Part shown: positions 12,377 to 19,809 of the stretch, in pieces | Layout of the letters: each line of letters starts with the position of its first letter | How positions within the stretch are numbered: position 1 is the first letter of the stretch | DNA from: a virus | Strand: one strand, 5' to 3' | DNA length: 23,305 nt | Virus record (IMG/VR): IMGVR_UViG_3300037827_001081 | Span: 1 to 23,305 of that record | Made by a program: the position numbers and the translations under genes | The notes under the pieces: generated by a model | What the model saw: only the letters and a program-made list of their open reading frames with translations | Told to the model about the DNA's origin: nothing | Database searches by the model: none

Positions 12377-12707
12377 CGCCGGCCTCCTTCCTGAGCTGGC
12401 GCCTGACCTTGATGTCCAGCGCGGAGTTGACAAGCCAGATGAACTGGACAGCGGACAGGACCACGAGGGCCTCGGCGGTCACGCCGCCCGACCCGGGGAC
12501 CTGGACGTGGCAGGCGTCCAGGAGGGCGACGGTGACGTAGATGCAGGCCGCGGCGACCCTGCAGGCGGCGGTCCTCACGTAGCCGTTCCCGGCGAGCTGC
12601 TCCGCCGCATAGGAGGCCCGTTGCCGTACCAGGTGGATCAGGGCAGCGCCTTGCAGCAGCAGCGATGTCCAGGACACGAGCAGCATCAGGATCAGGAGGC
12701 CATTCAT
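12369..12707 (-). CDS. three-span membrane protein, unknown function
   Basis: The 112-residue protein starts at ATG 12707, overlapping the upstream stop as ATGA. Hydrophobic helices lie at about residues 3-26, 46-66 and 78-98 (LLILMLLVSWTSLLLQGAAL; CRVAAACIYVTVALLDA; LVVLSAVQFIWLVNSALD), followed by a basic tail KVRRQLRKE that should face the cytoplasm. No enzyme motif is seen. Together with the next two upstream genes it forms a small membrane-protein group within the phage late genes. Confidence 0.85.
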   Translation of the reverse strand: MNGLLILMLLVSWTSLLLQGAALIHLVRQRASYAAEQLAGNGYVRTAACRVAAACIYVTVALLDACHVQVPGSGGVTAEALVVLSAVQFIWLVNSALDIKVRRQLRKEAGDE

Positions 12708-13069
12708 GGCTTGGGCGGCTGGCCGAGAAGGCGGCGCAGGGAGGCGACGTCGGTTTCCAGCTCGGTGATCCTGGACGTCGATGCGGCGAGTTTCGCTTCG
12801 TACTCGTCGCGCTGGCGGGCCAGTGCTGCTTCGTAGTCGGAGCGGATCCGGGCGACATCCTGCTGGAGGCGCTCGATCTCGCGGCCCAGCGCCTCGTTGA
12901 GCCCCGCCCAGGACGCGACCCGGGTGGCCTCAGTCTCCTCGGCCGCGTCGGTCTCGCGGTCATGCTCGGTGGCCCTGTCGTGCCGCCGTTCGATGATGAT
13001 CGGGGTCGATGCTCCGATCACTGCGGCGATCGTCCCGACGACCGCGGTGATGACAGTGGGGTCAGCCAT
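12704..13069 (-). CDS. N-terminally anchored coiled-coil protein
   Basis: The 121-residue protein starts at ATG 13069 and overlaps the gene upstream by 8 bases. Residues 5-26 form one membrane helix (VITAVVGTIAAVIGASTPII). Residues about 50-115 are a long coiled coil with regular leucines and alternating charge (EALGREIERLQQDVARIR). A short proline tail ends the protein. Such membrane-anchored coiled coils often accompany phage holins; the exact role is not known. Confidence 0.85.
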   Translation of the reverse strand: MADPTVITAVVGTIAAVIGASTPIIIERRHDRATEHDRETDAAEETEATRVASWAGLNEALGREIERLQQDVARIRSDYEAALARQRDEYEAKLAASTSRITELETDVASLRRLLGQPPKP

Positions 13070-13514
13070 GACCGGTCCCGCGGTTCCGGCGGGAGGGGAC
13101 CCTGACCTCCCCGGCGATGAGGGCGCGGAGCAGGATGTAGGCGAAAACAGCCCAGCTCACCCATGTCTCGGGTGTCGTGTTATCGCTGGTAGCCCACCGG
13201 ACCAGGAACGCTGCGCACCAGGTGAGGGTGATGGCCAGCGCGGCCGACAGGGCGAGCACTGACAGCCAGCGCCGCGCAGGGGCGGCGAGCGTACCGGCGA
13301 GCAGGATGGTGACGGCGGCGAAGCACGCTCCCCACGGCCGGGCCGGCATGATGAGCAGCAGGTCCTTGTAGGCGGGGGTGGCGGACCAGCGGGCCGGCTG
13401 GCAGGTCAGCGAGCAGGCGAACACGGCGTAGGCGATGGTGATGACGAGGATGCTGGCCCGGGCATCGCCGAGGCCTGCGGCGGTGCGGGTGAGCGGCCGG
13501 AACGGGTTGCGCAT
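13062..13514 (-). CDS. four-span membrane protein, unknown function
   Basis: The start is placed at ATG 13514 (150 residues), behind GAGGAGG at 5 bases; the longer frame upstream to 13604 runs into the neighbouring structural gene and has no ribosome-binding site. Membrane helices lie at about residues 20-37, 51-78, 83-105 and 117-134. The N-terminus and C-terminus (RVPSRRNRG) are basic, so both ends should be cytoplasmic. No family is recognised. Confidence 0.85.
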   Translation of the reverse strand: MRNPFRPLTRTAAGLGDARASILVITIAYAVFACSLTCQPARWSATPAYKDLLLIMPARPWGACFAAVTILLAGTLAAPARRWLSVLALSAALAITLTWCAAFLVRWATSDNTTPETWVSWAVFAYILLRALIAGEVRVPSRRNRGTGHG

Positions 13515-13534
13515 GCGGCCTCCTCTCCCGGGGT

Positions 13535-14218
13535 TCAGGGGAAGCCTCCGGCCATCGCCCCGAAGGAATGTCCAGCCGGGGCGCCCGGGACCTGCGCGAT
13601 CCACACGCTCGTCAGCCCGATCGGGTCAGCGACGGCCTTGGCCCAGCTCAGGCCCCCGGTGTCGGTCACGGCCATGGTGACGGTGCTGCTGCCGCTGTAG
13701 TCCGCCGCGACCTGCGCGACCAGCAGTGTCCCGGCCGGCGGGGTGAACGACGCGGTGGTGATCGTTTTGGCCGCCGTCGTGGATACCGCCGCGGGGGTGG
13801 TCGCGTCCTCCGCTAGGGTGCCCGCAGCGAGGATCTCCAGGAGCGCGATGTTGCCTTCACCGCTCGGGACCGTCGGGGCGCTCGCACCCACGGTCACGGG
13901 CGTGCCGGACGTGGTGGTGCCCGTGGTCCGGAACGTCCCGTAGGCGGCGCCGTGGGTCGTATCGGCAATATTGGCGCTGAACGTGGTCCCGGAGACGGCG
14001 GTGAACGTGGTGCTGCTCGCGCCCTGGACGAGTGCGCCGTAAATCCAGGAGCCGGTGGCGGTGGGGGTGATTGCTTTATCGGGCACCGTGAAGGCGTCGC
14101 TGTTCGCCGTCGCCGCCCCGGTCTGCACCGTGGCAGCGTTGTCGAGGACGGCCACCCGCAGCAGGATGCCGTTCGCGCTGCCCGATCCGGACGCGGTCGC
14201 GGTGACAGTGCGGGACAT
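13535..14218 (-). CDS. Thr/Ala/Gly-rich phage structural protein
   Basis: The 227-residue protein starts at ATG 14218, directly after the TAG of the tail fibre gene. It is rich in Thr, Ala, Ser and Gly, nearly free of charge and predicted to be beta-structured (SDAFTVPDKAITPTATGSWI, TFTPPAGTLL, VWIAQVPGAP). This composition and its place right behind the tail fibre suggest an appendage, fibre tip or head decoration protein. No catalytic motif is visible. Its closest functional label is minor structural protein. Confidence 0.83.
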   Translation of the reverse strand: MSRTVTATASGSGSANGILLRVAVLDNAATVQTGAATANSDAFTVPDKAITPTATGSWIYGALVQGASSTTFTAVSGTTFSANIADTTHGAAYGTFRTTGTTTSGTPVTVGASAPTVPSGEGNIALLEILAAGTLAEDATTPAAVSTTAAKTITTASFTPPAGTLLVAQVAADYSGSSTVTMAVTDTGGLSWAKAVADPIGLTSVWIAQVPGAPAGHSFGAMAGGFP

Positions 14219-16222
14219 CTAGAACCCCAGGGCGTAGCCGAGGCACAGCCACTTGCCCTTGGCGCTGCTGTACCGGAAGCTCACGGCGTCGACGTCGGCC
14301 GCCGTGGTGCTTAGTGTGGGCGCGCCGGCCGCGCCGAAGTCGAAGCCGCCGGAACCGGACGCCCACGCCACGGTGAACGAGCCTCCGGTGCCCTGTGTCA
14401 AGTCGAACTCGATCACCTGGCCGGCAACCGGGTTGCTCGGTGCGGCGATCGTGGCCGTCGACGCGGTCAGCGTCAGCGTGAAGACGTTACCGAGCGCCGC
14501 GTTGACCGCGACCGACGTGCCGTACGTGAGGGCCGAGACGGCGGGCGCGAGGTAGCCGGTGAGCGTCCCGCCAGCCCCTGGCGCGCTCGTCCAGGCGGGG
14601 ACACCACCGGAGATCCCGAGGTACTGCCCGGGTGAGCCGGCCGGCAGCCGGGCGGCGGTCCCCCCGGAAGAGTCGTACATCATGTCCCCGGTGGTCGTCA
14701 TCGGGGACAGGGCGTTGAATGCTGCGGCGGCGCTCGCCTGCCCGGTGCCGCCCTGGCTGAGGGGGACGATCGCGCCGGCCCCGCCTGCCGGGAACTGGTT
14801 GGCCAGGACGGTGGTGTTGCTGGCGTCATCGTGGGTGACCCCGGCGGCGGTCTTCAGCCAGCTGCCGGTGAAGCACATCCCCGCTGAGCTGCTCACCTGG
14901 GACGCCCCGTACTGCGGGTAGTCCGTAGTGGAGTCTTCCTGCGCGACGCAGCCGGTCCCGATGACCTGCGCGGTGCAGGCGCTGGCGGCGAACCCCGCGT
15001 AGCCTCCGCTGGTGGACGCCTGGCCGTCCTGCTGGGCGACGCACCCGGTCAGGACGTAGAGCGCACCCGAGCCGCCCCCGGCGGGGCCTGAGTTGTCAAA
15101 GTAAAACCCGTGATGCTGGTTGATGTGCGTCGAGCAGCCGGTGAAGTACTGAGTCTGGTAAGAACCGAGGCCCGTCAGGTGGAAGCCTGAGCCTCCGTTG
15201 TTCTCGCCCTTGCAGTTAATCCAGCGCGATTGCACACCGTAGTTGATGTACCAACCATCGAGGTCATTTTCCGACGACTCGCAGTCGGTAAACCAGGAGT
15301 CGGCCAGTTCGGCGGCGTACACCCCGTAGCCGGCGCGGCTCGCTGAGAACTTGCACTGGCTGATCACCCAGTCATCGGGGATCTTCCCGCTCGTCGTGTC
15401 TGTCACGAACCGGGCGCAGTCGGCCGGGGGCCGGTGGATGCACACGCCGCGAAGGAAGCATGCGCCCCACGCGCCATCCACGAGAAGGCCGTAGATGGTG
15501 CCGGACGACAGCTCGTAGCCCTCGATCGTGATGCCGGAGATGTCCACCCCGTAGTACTGGGTGCCGGTCGTGTTCTGCATGAGGATCGCGGCCGAGCCGG
15601 TGAACCCGGCGACCATGACGATCGTGGTACCGCCGCTAGTGCCCGACCCCGCCGAGTAGTTGTCGTTGGTGCTCCCGGACCACCACTGAGCGCCCCGCAG
15701 GCACGACTGGGATGTGGGCGTGATCGGCGCGTTGATGTAGTAGGGGGCGCTCAAGGGTGCGGGCATCAGCTGGACTGAGCCGCCGCTGGCCAGCCCCGCA
15801 TTGATCGCCGCCGTGTCCTTCGCTCCGGTCGAGTCACCGGAGGGGAAAATGTACTTGAACAGGGCCTTGAGACCGCTCAGCGGCAGGCTGTCATCGGTGA
15901 TGTACCAGATGCCGTACGTCAGGCTGTACTGGTAGATCTGGCCCTGGTTCAGCATCGACAGCGACATGGTGACGCTGCCGCCGGACTCGTTGAACCGGTC
16001 CGTTCCCTGGCAGGTGACCGTCAGGACGTTCGTCGCCGCGGCGTTGGTGGCGATGATTTTCACGGCGACGCGGGTCTGGTCGGCCGGCGCGTCTGGCAAT
16101 GTGATCGTGAAGCCGCCGCCGCTGATGCTGGCCGGGATCAGGTTGCCAGCCGTGGCCGTGCAGGCGGAGGTCTGGACGGCGACCGGCGAGATCGCCAGTT
16201 CAGCATCGGCGATGCCGTACAC
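14219..16222 (-). CDS. tail fibre/tailspike with right-handed beta-helix domain
   Basis: The 667-residue protein starts at GTG 16222; the only purine-rich site (AGAAGGACAGG) is about 20 bases away and no in-frame ATG lies between, so the start is uncertain. Residues 1-115 form the tail-attachment part. Residues 129-165 (GDSTGAKDTAAI, then GGSVQLMP and YYINAPI) are the entry motif of pectate-lyase-type beta-helices. Residues about 170-480 contain repeating short strands with Cys and Gly turns. A fibre motif LSQGGTGQASAAAAFNAL lies near residue 490, and a beta-sandwich ends the protein. It probably binds the host surface and may cleave a polysaccharide, though no catalytic residues can be assigned. 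Confidence 0.9.
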   Translation of the reverse strand: MYGIADAELAISPVAVQTSACTATAGNLIPASISGGGFTITLPDAPADQTRVAVKIIATNAAATNVLTVTCQGTDRFNESGGSVTMSLSMLNQGQIYQYSLTYGIWYITDDSLPLSGLKALFKYIFPSGDSTGAKDTAAINAGLASGGSVQLMPAPLSAPYYINAPITPTSQSCLRGAQWWSGSTNDNYSAGSGTSGGTTIVMVAGFTGSAAILMQNTTGTQYYGVDISGITIEGYELSSGTIYGLLVDGAWGACFLRGVCIHRPPADCARFVTDTTSGKIPDDWVISQCKFSASRAGYGVYAAELADSWFTDCESSENDLDGWYINYGVQSRWINCKGENNGGSGFHLTGLGSYQTQYFTGCSTHINQHHGFYFDNSGPAGGGSGALYVLTGCVAQQDGQASTSGGYAGFAASACTAQVIGTGCVAQEDSTTDYPQYGASQVSSSAGMCFTGSWLKTAAGVTHDDASNTTVLANQFPAGGAGAIVPLSQGGTGQASAAAAFNALSPMTTTGDMMYDSSGGTAARLPAGSPGQYLGISGGVPAWTSAPGAGGTLTGYLAPAVSALTYGTSVAVNAALGNVFTLTLTASTATIAAPSNPVAGQVIEFDLTQGTGGSFTVAWASGSGGFDFGAAGAPTLSTTAADVDAVSFRYSSAKGKWLCLGYALGF

Positions 16223-16245
16223 GTTCGCTGCGATGACCGCTCACC

Positions 16246-16266
16246 TGTCCTTCTAAGCTGACGGGA
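16246..16266 (+). promoter_or_regulatory. TAAGCT promoter element before DUF6221 copy 2
   Basis: TAAGCT (16254-16259) lies six bases before ATG 16266, so the mRNA would be leaderless. The block CCTTCTAAGCTGRCGGGATG is shared with the site at 19500-19519 (one base differs). The CCTTCT half is also the reverse complement of the purine-rich leader of the opposite tail fibre gene. No good -35 box is seen. Confidence 0.5.
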
Positions 16267-16645
16267 TGGACATGGCGGCAGTGATCGCGTTCTTCGAGGC
16301 CCGGCTAGCTGAGAAAGAGGCCCCGGCTCACTTTTCCGGCCCGGCGAAGGTCGCATGGCTCACTTACCTCGACGACCAGGGTCAGATGCTCTACACCACC
16401 GTGGCGGCAGGTGACGATGACCAACCCTGGTGTGCTGACGGGCATGAGCTTCCCGCGCCGGCGTCGGCGAGCGTCGTGTACGACCCGGGCGATCGTGCGG
16501 CGCTGCACGAGGTGGGCCAACGAGATGGACGAGTACCCCCAATGCCCTCGTCTCGCCGCGTGCGCTCCTGGCCCGGCAGCTCCTCGCGGAACTCGGTGCA
16601 GCTTGGAGCGGCCACCCGGATTACCCGGAGGAACTGAAGCCGTGA
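16266..16645 (+). pseudogene. DUF6221-like gene with two frameshifts (copy 2)
   Basis: The first frame from ATG 16266 encodes MDMAAVIAFFEARLAEKE and VVYDP near 16480. The family then continues one base later as TRAIVRRCTRWANEMDEY, and after the C5 run at 16536-16540 one base later again as NALVSPRALLARQLLAELG and GHPDYPEELKP, ending at TGA 16643-16645. That last stop overlaps the GTG of the next gene as GTGA, which confirms the original gene end. Two one-base insertions in C runs explain the breaks. Without repair, the first frame ends at 16637. The intact family has unknown function. It sits opposite the tail operon. Confidence 0.68.
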
Positions 16646-16851
16646 TTCAACCCCTGTGCCAGTACTACGAGACGCCCACCGATGAGCAGATCGCCGAACT
16701 CGGGATAAACGACCCGGACGTCGTGCTCGGCTGCCCTGAAGACCAGGGACCAGGCCCGCTGTACTTCTTCGTCCCGGTCCATGGCGGGGCGGTCCGCGTC
16801 GGGGTCTGCCCGCGTCACGCCGATCTCCTGGCCGAACACCACGCGGGTTAG
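16642..16851 (+). CDS. small Cys-containing plus-strand protein
   Basis: The 69-residue protein starts at GTG 16642, with GGAGG about 10 bases upstream and a GTGA overlap with the ancestral stop of the DUF6221-like gene. It contains IQPLCQYYETPTDEQIAELG and ends VGVCPRHADLLAEHHAG. Three Cys and the C-terminal His residues might bind a metal, but the spacing matches no known site. It forms a two-gene unit with the DUF6221 pseudogene, bounded by the TAAGCT element and the hairpin at 16864. The family is unknown. Confidence 0.7.
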   Translation: MIQPLCQYYETPTDEQIAELGINDPDVVLGCPEDQGPGPLYFFVPVHGGAVRVGVCPRHADLLAEHHAG

Positions 16852-16863
16852 GGCACTGGCTAT

Positions 16864-16883
16864 CCCCGGCCTGAAGGCCGGGG
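16864..16883. terminator. perfect 8-bp hairpin closing the plus-strand unit
   Basis: CCCCGGCC and GGCCGGGG pair around a TGAA loop, 13 bases after the stop of the small gene. There is no T-run, as often in high-GC actinomycete terminators. Similar CCCCGGCC-TTCA-GGCCGGGG hairpins are also known at ends of IS200/IS605 elements, from memory, but no tnpA or tnpB sequence is nearby. Confidence 0.6.
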
Positions 16884-16904
16884 CCTGCGCCAGCCAAGCG
16901 CCGG

Positions 16905-17210
16905 TCACTCGTACTTGCCTATCACAATGTAACTTTGCAGCGCCCCGACCGGTGCAAGGATGACCGTGTCATTCGCTGCCGGCGTGTAGGACGCGAGGTA
17001 CGGGAACGGCCCGCTGAGGGTCGGTGACCCGTTGATGTACACCTGAGGGTTGCCGCTGGTGTACAAGCCGGAGATCACTCCAGGGAGGACCATCAGCGGG
17101 AACCCCGAGTCGATCCCGGCGGTGCGGGTCTTGAGCTTGGCGACGTCCTGCTGGAGTTTCTGCAGCGTGGCCTGGAACCGCTGGAGCAGCGGACGCGGGT
17201 AGGTCGTCAC
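16905..17210 (-). CDS. small baseplate-associated protein with N-terminal coiled coil
   Basis: The 101-residue protein starts at GTG 17210, overlapping the upstream stop as GTGA; a much longer frame in the same register is only a shadow of the baseplate gene. Residues 8-30 are helical (RFQATLQKLQQDVAKLK), followed by a beta-rich domain ending VILAPVGALQSYIVIGKYE, the typical end of small actinophage baseplate or tail-tip proteins encoded next to Gp37-like genes. It is likely a structural part of the tail tip. Confidence 0.84.
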   Translation of the reverse strand: MTTYPRPLLQRFQATLQKLQQDVAKLKTRTAGIDSGFPLMVLPGVISGLYTSGNPQVYINGSPTLSGPFPYLASYTPAANDTVILAPVGALQSYIVIGKYE

Positions 17211-18406
17211 GACGCCACCACCCCGCTGAGGTTCAATTGGTAGTACTCGGATTGCTGCGGGCCCGGGGGATAGCAAGTCCAGCCGGTGATCCGCTGCTCG
17301 CCCTGATATCCCGGCGAACCGTTCGCGGCCGGGGGATGCAGCGGGGAGGTGAGCGCGAGCAGCACGCTGTCGCCGAGCTGAAGATCGGCAAGCTTCGGGT
17401 AGCTCCCGCCGCCGACGTTGACGACCGGGGTTGTCATGCCCGCGGTCAGCATCGCCACCTGGCCCTGGGCGAATGAGTTGACTTGCGCCTGGGATGTGAC
17501 GTACGAGCCTTCCCACGACACGGTGGATTCGAGGACCGGGAACGACGCCAGGTCGGTCAGGTCGGCGCCGTTCGGGTAGAAGGATTCCCAGGTCAGCTCT
17601 GACCCGTTGGGGGGTGCGGTGCCGAACACCATGTTGCTGGACTGGCTGCCGGTTACCGTCCACCCGTAGTCCAGCAGGTTCCCGGGGTAGCTGAGTGAAA
17701 TCCCGGAGTCGGCCTGTGCCCGGCCGAGCGCCGTGTAGCCGAGTTTCACGAATACGGTCAGCTGCCCGGCGGAGTCGAAACCGGGAGTGAACGCGTACTC
17801 GAGGTTCCCGCTGGCAGCCATGTCGGACCAGGCCGAGGACACCTGGGTCAGGTCCGAATAGGTGTAGGACGCGGTCCAGGACACACCGGAGGTGAGACCG
17901 GTGGGGAGGGTGAGCCGGGCGGCTCTGCCCTGGGTGGCGAACATCGCCAGGTAGGCAGGGTCTCGGGTTTCCTCGGGGCTGACACCAGTTTCGATATAGG
18001 AGGACTGCTTGTTCGTCCCGTAGGTGATCAAATCCAGGAACGCGGTGAAGAGATCGACTTCGCCGTATTCGAGGGTGTCGGTGATCAGCCGGTGCGACCA
18101 CAAGGAATCCATGGTCTGCGCGGAGATCGACAGGGTGCCCTGCGCCCGGGTCATGTCCGGCCAGTCCCACACGATCCCGGCCCACACCGGGAAGCCGTCC
18201 GCGAGCGCCCACAGCACGCTGCGGCGCGGCAGGAGCGCCGCGACGAACGGGGCGTTGACCGCATACACCTCGTCGAGGTTCAGCGACGCGGTGAGGGTCC
18301 CTGAGCCGTTGAGGTTCGCCGACATCGACTGGACATTCAGCGGCAGGTCATCACACAGGACCGCGCCGGTCAGGAGGTCTGTTGAGCAGTACGTCCAGAC
18401 GGCCAT
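17207..18406 (-). CDS. Gp37-like siphovirus baseplate/minor tail protein
   Basis: The 399-residue protein starts at ATG 18406, directly after the upstream TAG. The N-terminal segment (DLPLNVQSMSANLNGSGTLT, then LWALADGFPVWAGIVW) and the middle DMAASGNLEYAFTPG follow the ReqiPepy6 Gp37-like family of actinophage tail proteins, in which a strand-rich N-terminal domain is followed by a second domain related to tail-hub proteins. The C-terminus LQLGDSVLLAL...GEQRITGWTCYPP is typical of such hub proteins. It should form part of the tail tip, between the minor tail protein and the small baseplate protein. Confidence 0.86.
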   Translation of the reverse strand: MAVWTYCSTDLLTGAVLCDDLPLNVQSMSANLNGSGTLTASLNLDEVYAVNAPFVAALLPRRSVLWALADGFPVWAGIVWDWPDMTRAQGTLSISAQTMDSLWSHRLITDTLEYGEVDLFTAFLDLITYGTNKQSSYIETGVSPEETRDPAYLAMFATQGRAARLTLPTGLTSGVSWTASYTYSDLTQVSSAWSDMAASGNLEYAFTPGFDSAGQLTVFVKLGYTALGRAQADSGISLSYPGNLLDYGWTVTGSQSSNMVFGTAPPNGSELTWESFYPNGADLTDLASFPVLESTVSWEGSYVTSQAQVNSFAQGQVAMLTAGMTTPVVNVGGGSYPKLADLQLGDSVLLALTSPLHPPAANGSPGYQGEQRITGWTCYPPGPQQSEYYQLNLSGVVAS

Positions 18407-19489
18407 CTACAGGACAACCGGTTCGACACGCAGGTAGGCGTTGCGGGTGGCGCTGGCGCGGATCGTGATCGTGTGACCGCCGCCTACCCCCTGAGCCTTC
18501 CAGTAGACGGTGTGCGACCCCGCTGACGGCGTGTCCCCGGACGCGGAACCGGTGCTGTACGTGTTCGTGTAACCCAGGTGGCTGATGCCCGCGTTGTCGC
18601 CTGAGCTGGTCATCAGGTCGATTTCGTCGAGTTGCGTGCCGTCGATCCAGGTTGAGAAAATCGCCTGCGCTGTCGACGGGGACGACTGGTAGATGCCGAC
18701 GATGTGGGTGGTGATCTTGATGTCGGTGTAGCCGTCGCACACGATTCCGCTACTGAGCAGGGTGCCGGCGCTGGAGGACGCGAGGTTGGTGTCGGCGGCC
18801 AGCGTCGAATACTGGGGCGGCCACGGAAGGACCTTGAACTGCGTGTCACCGGTCTCGTTGCTGTTGTGGTAGAACCGGCCGTTGCCCACGTCGAAGGCGC
18901 CCATGCCCTCGTAGCCGGTCACCGTGCCCGGAGCGGCTACCAGGATGCCGCCCGTGGTGGTCGTGAACGGGCGCACATCAGTGATCAGCCCGGTCGTGAT
19001 CGTTGTGGTGGACGCCGGAACACTGATCTGCGCGAGGATTATCGAGTTCGCCGGGGCCGACGGGGCGACCGGGGATGAAGCGGCGGTCCCGGCCAGGTAC
19101 TGCACCGCGCCGCTGGACGACGACGTGCCCAGGTCGTTGACGCCGGCGTACACGATGTCGATGCGGGGGTTGGACGGGTCGGCGGTCTGGACGGTGAGGG
19201 TGCCCTGCTGGGCGAGTGTCGCCGTGTAGCCGCCGGAGACGGGCGAGGCGGTGTTGGCAACCGCGATCGAGCCGGGCTGCACGTGCACCGTCATCCCGCC
19301 GGCGGCCGACACCTCAAGCCCCGCGCCGCCGATCACGCCGCCGAGGACCCCGATCACCGACCCGGTGACGATGCCCTCGTCATAGAACATCGCGGTGACA
19401 GTGCTGTTGCGCAAGTCATTACCCGCATCGGCGTCATAGGTGCAGCCCGTGAGCGCCCACGGGAGTGACATGGCGAGAGAGGTGGCCAA
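18407..19489 (-). CDS. minor tail protein
   Basis: The 360-residue protein is given a TTG start at 19489, because GAAGGGGG lies eight bases upstream; ATG 19471 (six codons later) lacks a ribosome-binding site. The N-terminal part (STVTAMFYDEGIVTGSVIGV, then GGMTVHVQPGSIAVAN and DPSNPRIDIVYAGVND) is a pattern seen at the start of many siphovirus minor tail or fibre proteins. The C-terminal half is a beta-sandwich with GDTPSAGSHTVYWKAQGVGG, resembling carbohydrate-binding folds, so it may contact the host. The Shine-Dalgarno site overlaps the promoter element of the opposite DUF6221-like gene. Confidence 0.86.
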   Translation of the reverse strand: MATSLAMSLPWALTGCTYDADAGNDLRNSTVTAMFYDEGIVTGSVIGVLGGVIGGAGLEVSAAGGMTVHVQPGSIAVANTASPVSGGYTATLAQQGTLTVQTADPSNPRIDIVYAGVNDLGTSSSSGAVQYLAGTAASSPVAPSAPANSIILAQISVPASTTTITTGLITDVRPFTTTTGGILVAAPGTVTGYEGMGAFDVGNGRFYHNSNETGDTQFKVLPWPPQYSTLAADTNLASSSAGTLLSSGIVCDGYTDIKITTHIVGIYQSSPSTAQAIFSTWIDGTQLDEIDLMTSSGDNAGISHLGYTNTYSTGSASGDTPSAGSHTVYWKAQGVGGGHTITIRASATRNAYLRVEPVVL

Positions 19490-19497
19490 AGGGATGC

Positions 19498-19517
19498 CCC
19501 CTTCTAAGCTGGCGGGA
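19498..19517 (+). promoter_or_regulatory. TAAGCT promoter element before DUF6221 copy 3
   Basis: TAAGCT (19505-19510) lies six bases before ATG 19517 in a block shared with 16246-16266, suggesting a leaderless mRNA. No convincing -35 box is found. The adjacent CCCCCTTC is the Shine-Dalgarno site of the divergent minor tail gene. Confidence 0.5.
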
Positions 19518-19809
19518 TGGAAGAGGCGCTGATCGCGTTCATCAGGGCGCGCCTGGCAGAGGACGAAGCGGCCGCTCAGGCAGCTGGTGACGGCTGCGCG
19601 GGTGATTACTGCTGGCAGGAAGCCGACCCGGTCCGGCAGCCCGGACTCATCGGGACGAGCAACGGCGATGTCGTCACCTTCAACCGCGGCACCGCCGCAT
19701 ACGCTGCGTCGCCGTCACCCGGGCAGGCAGCCCACATCGCCCTCCACGACCCAGACCGCGCGCTGGAGCCGGTGCGCATCCGGGCTACCGGGACGCCGGA
19801 GACCTAAGC
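19504..19809. repeat. CTAAGCT direct repeats bounding DUF6221 copy 3
   Basis: CTAAGCT occurs at 19504-19510 (promoter side) and again at 19803-19809, where it includes the TAA stop of the DUF6221-like gene. The 300-bp interval between them is the plus-strand cargo. The repeat could be an insertion-site duplication, but seven bases is short. Confidence 0.35.
19517..19807 (+). CDS. DUF6221-like protein (copy 3), C-terminally shortened
   Basis: The 96-residue product from ATG 19517 begins MEEALIAFIRARLAEDEAAA and contains AAHIALHDPDRALEPV near residue 75, both hallmarks of DUF6221 (N-terminal helix, then HI-A-x-HDP-x-R-x-L). It stops soon after, at TAA 19805-19807, so the C-terminal LVSPRALLARQLL...HPDY element seen in copy 2 is missing. 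The last 93 bases are antisense to the 3' end of the distal tail gene. It has its own promoter-like element and runs against the tail operon, as a moron would. Family function is unknown. Confidence 0.7.
   Translation: MEEALIAFIRARLAEDEAAAQAAGDGCAGDYCWQEADPVRQPGLIGTSNGDVVTFNRGTAAYAASPSPGQAAHIALHDPDRALEPVRIRATGTPET

Noticed and set aside
17211-18212. Long minus-strand frame in register with the small baseplate protein
   Set aside because: It lies fully inside the Gp37-like gene and is rich in Arg, Pro and His; only the part after GTG 17210 is a real gene.
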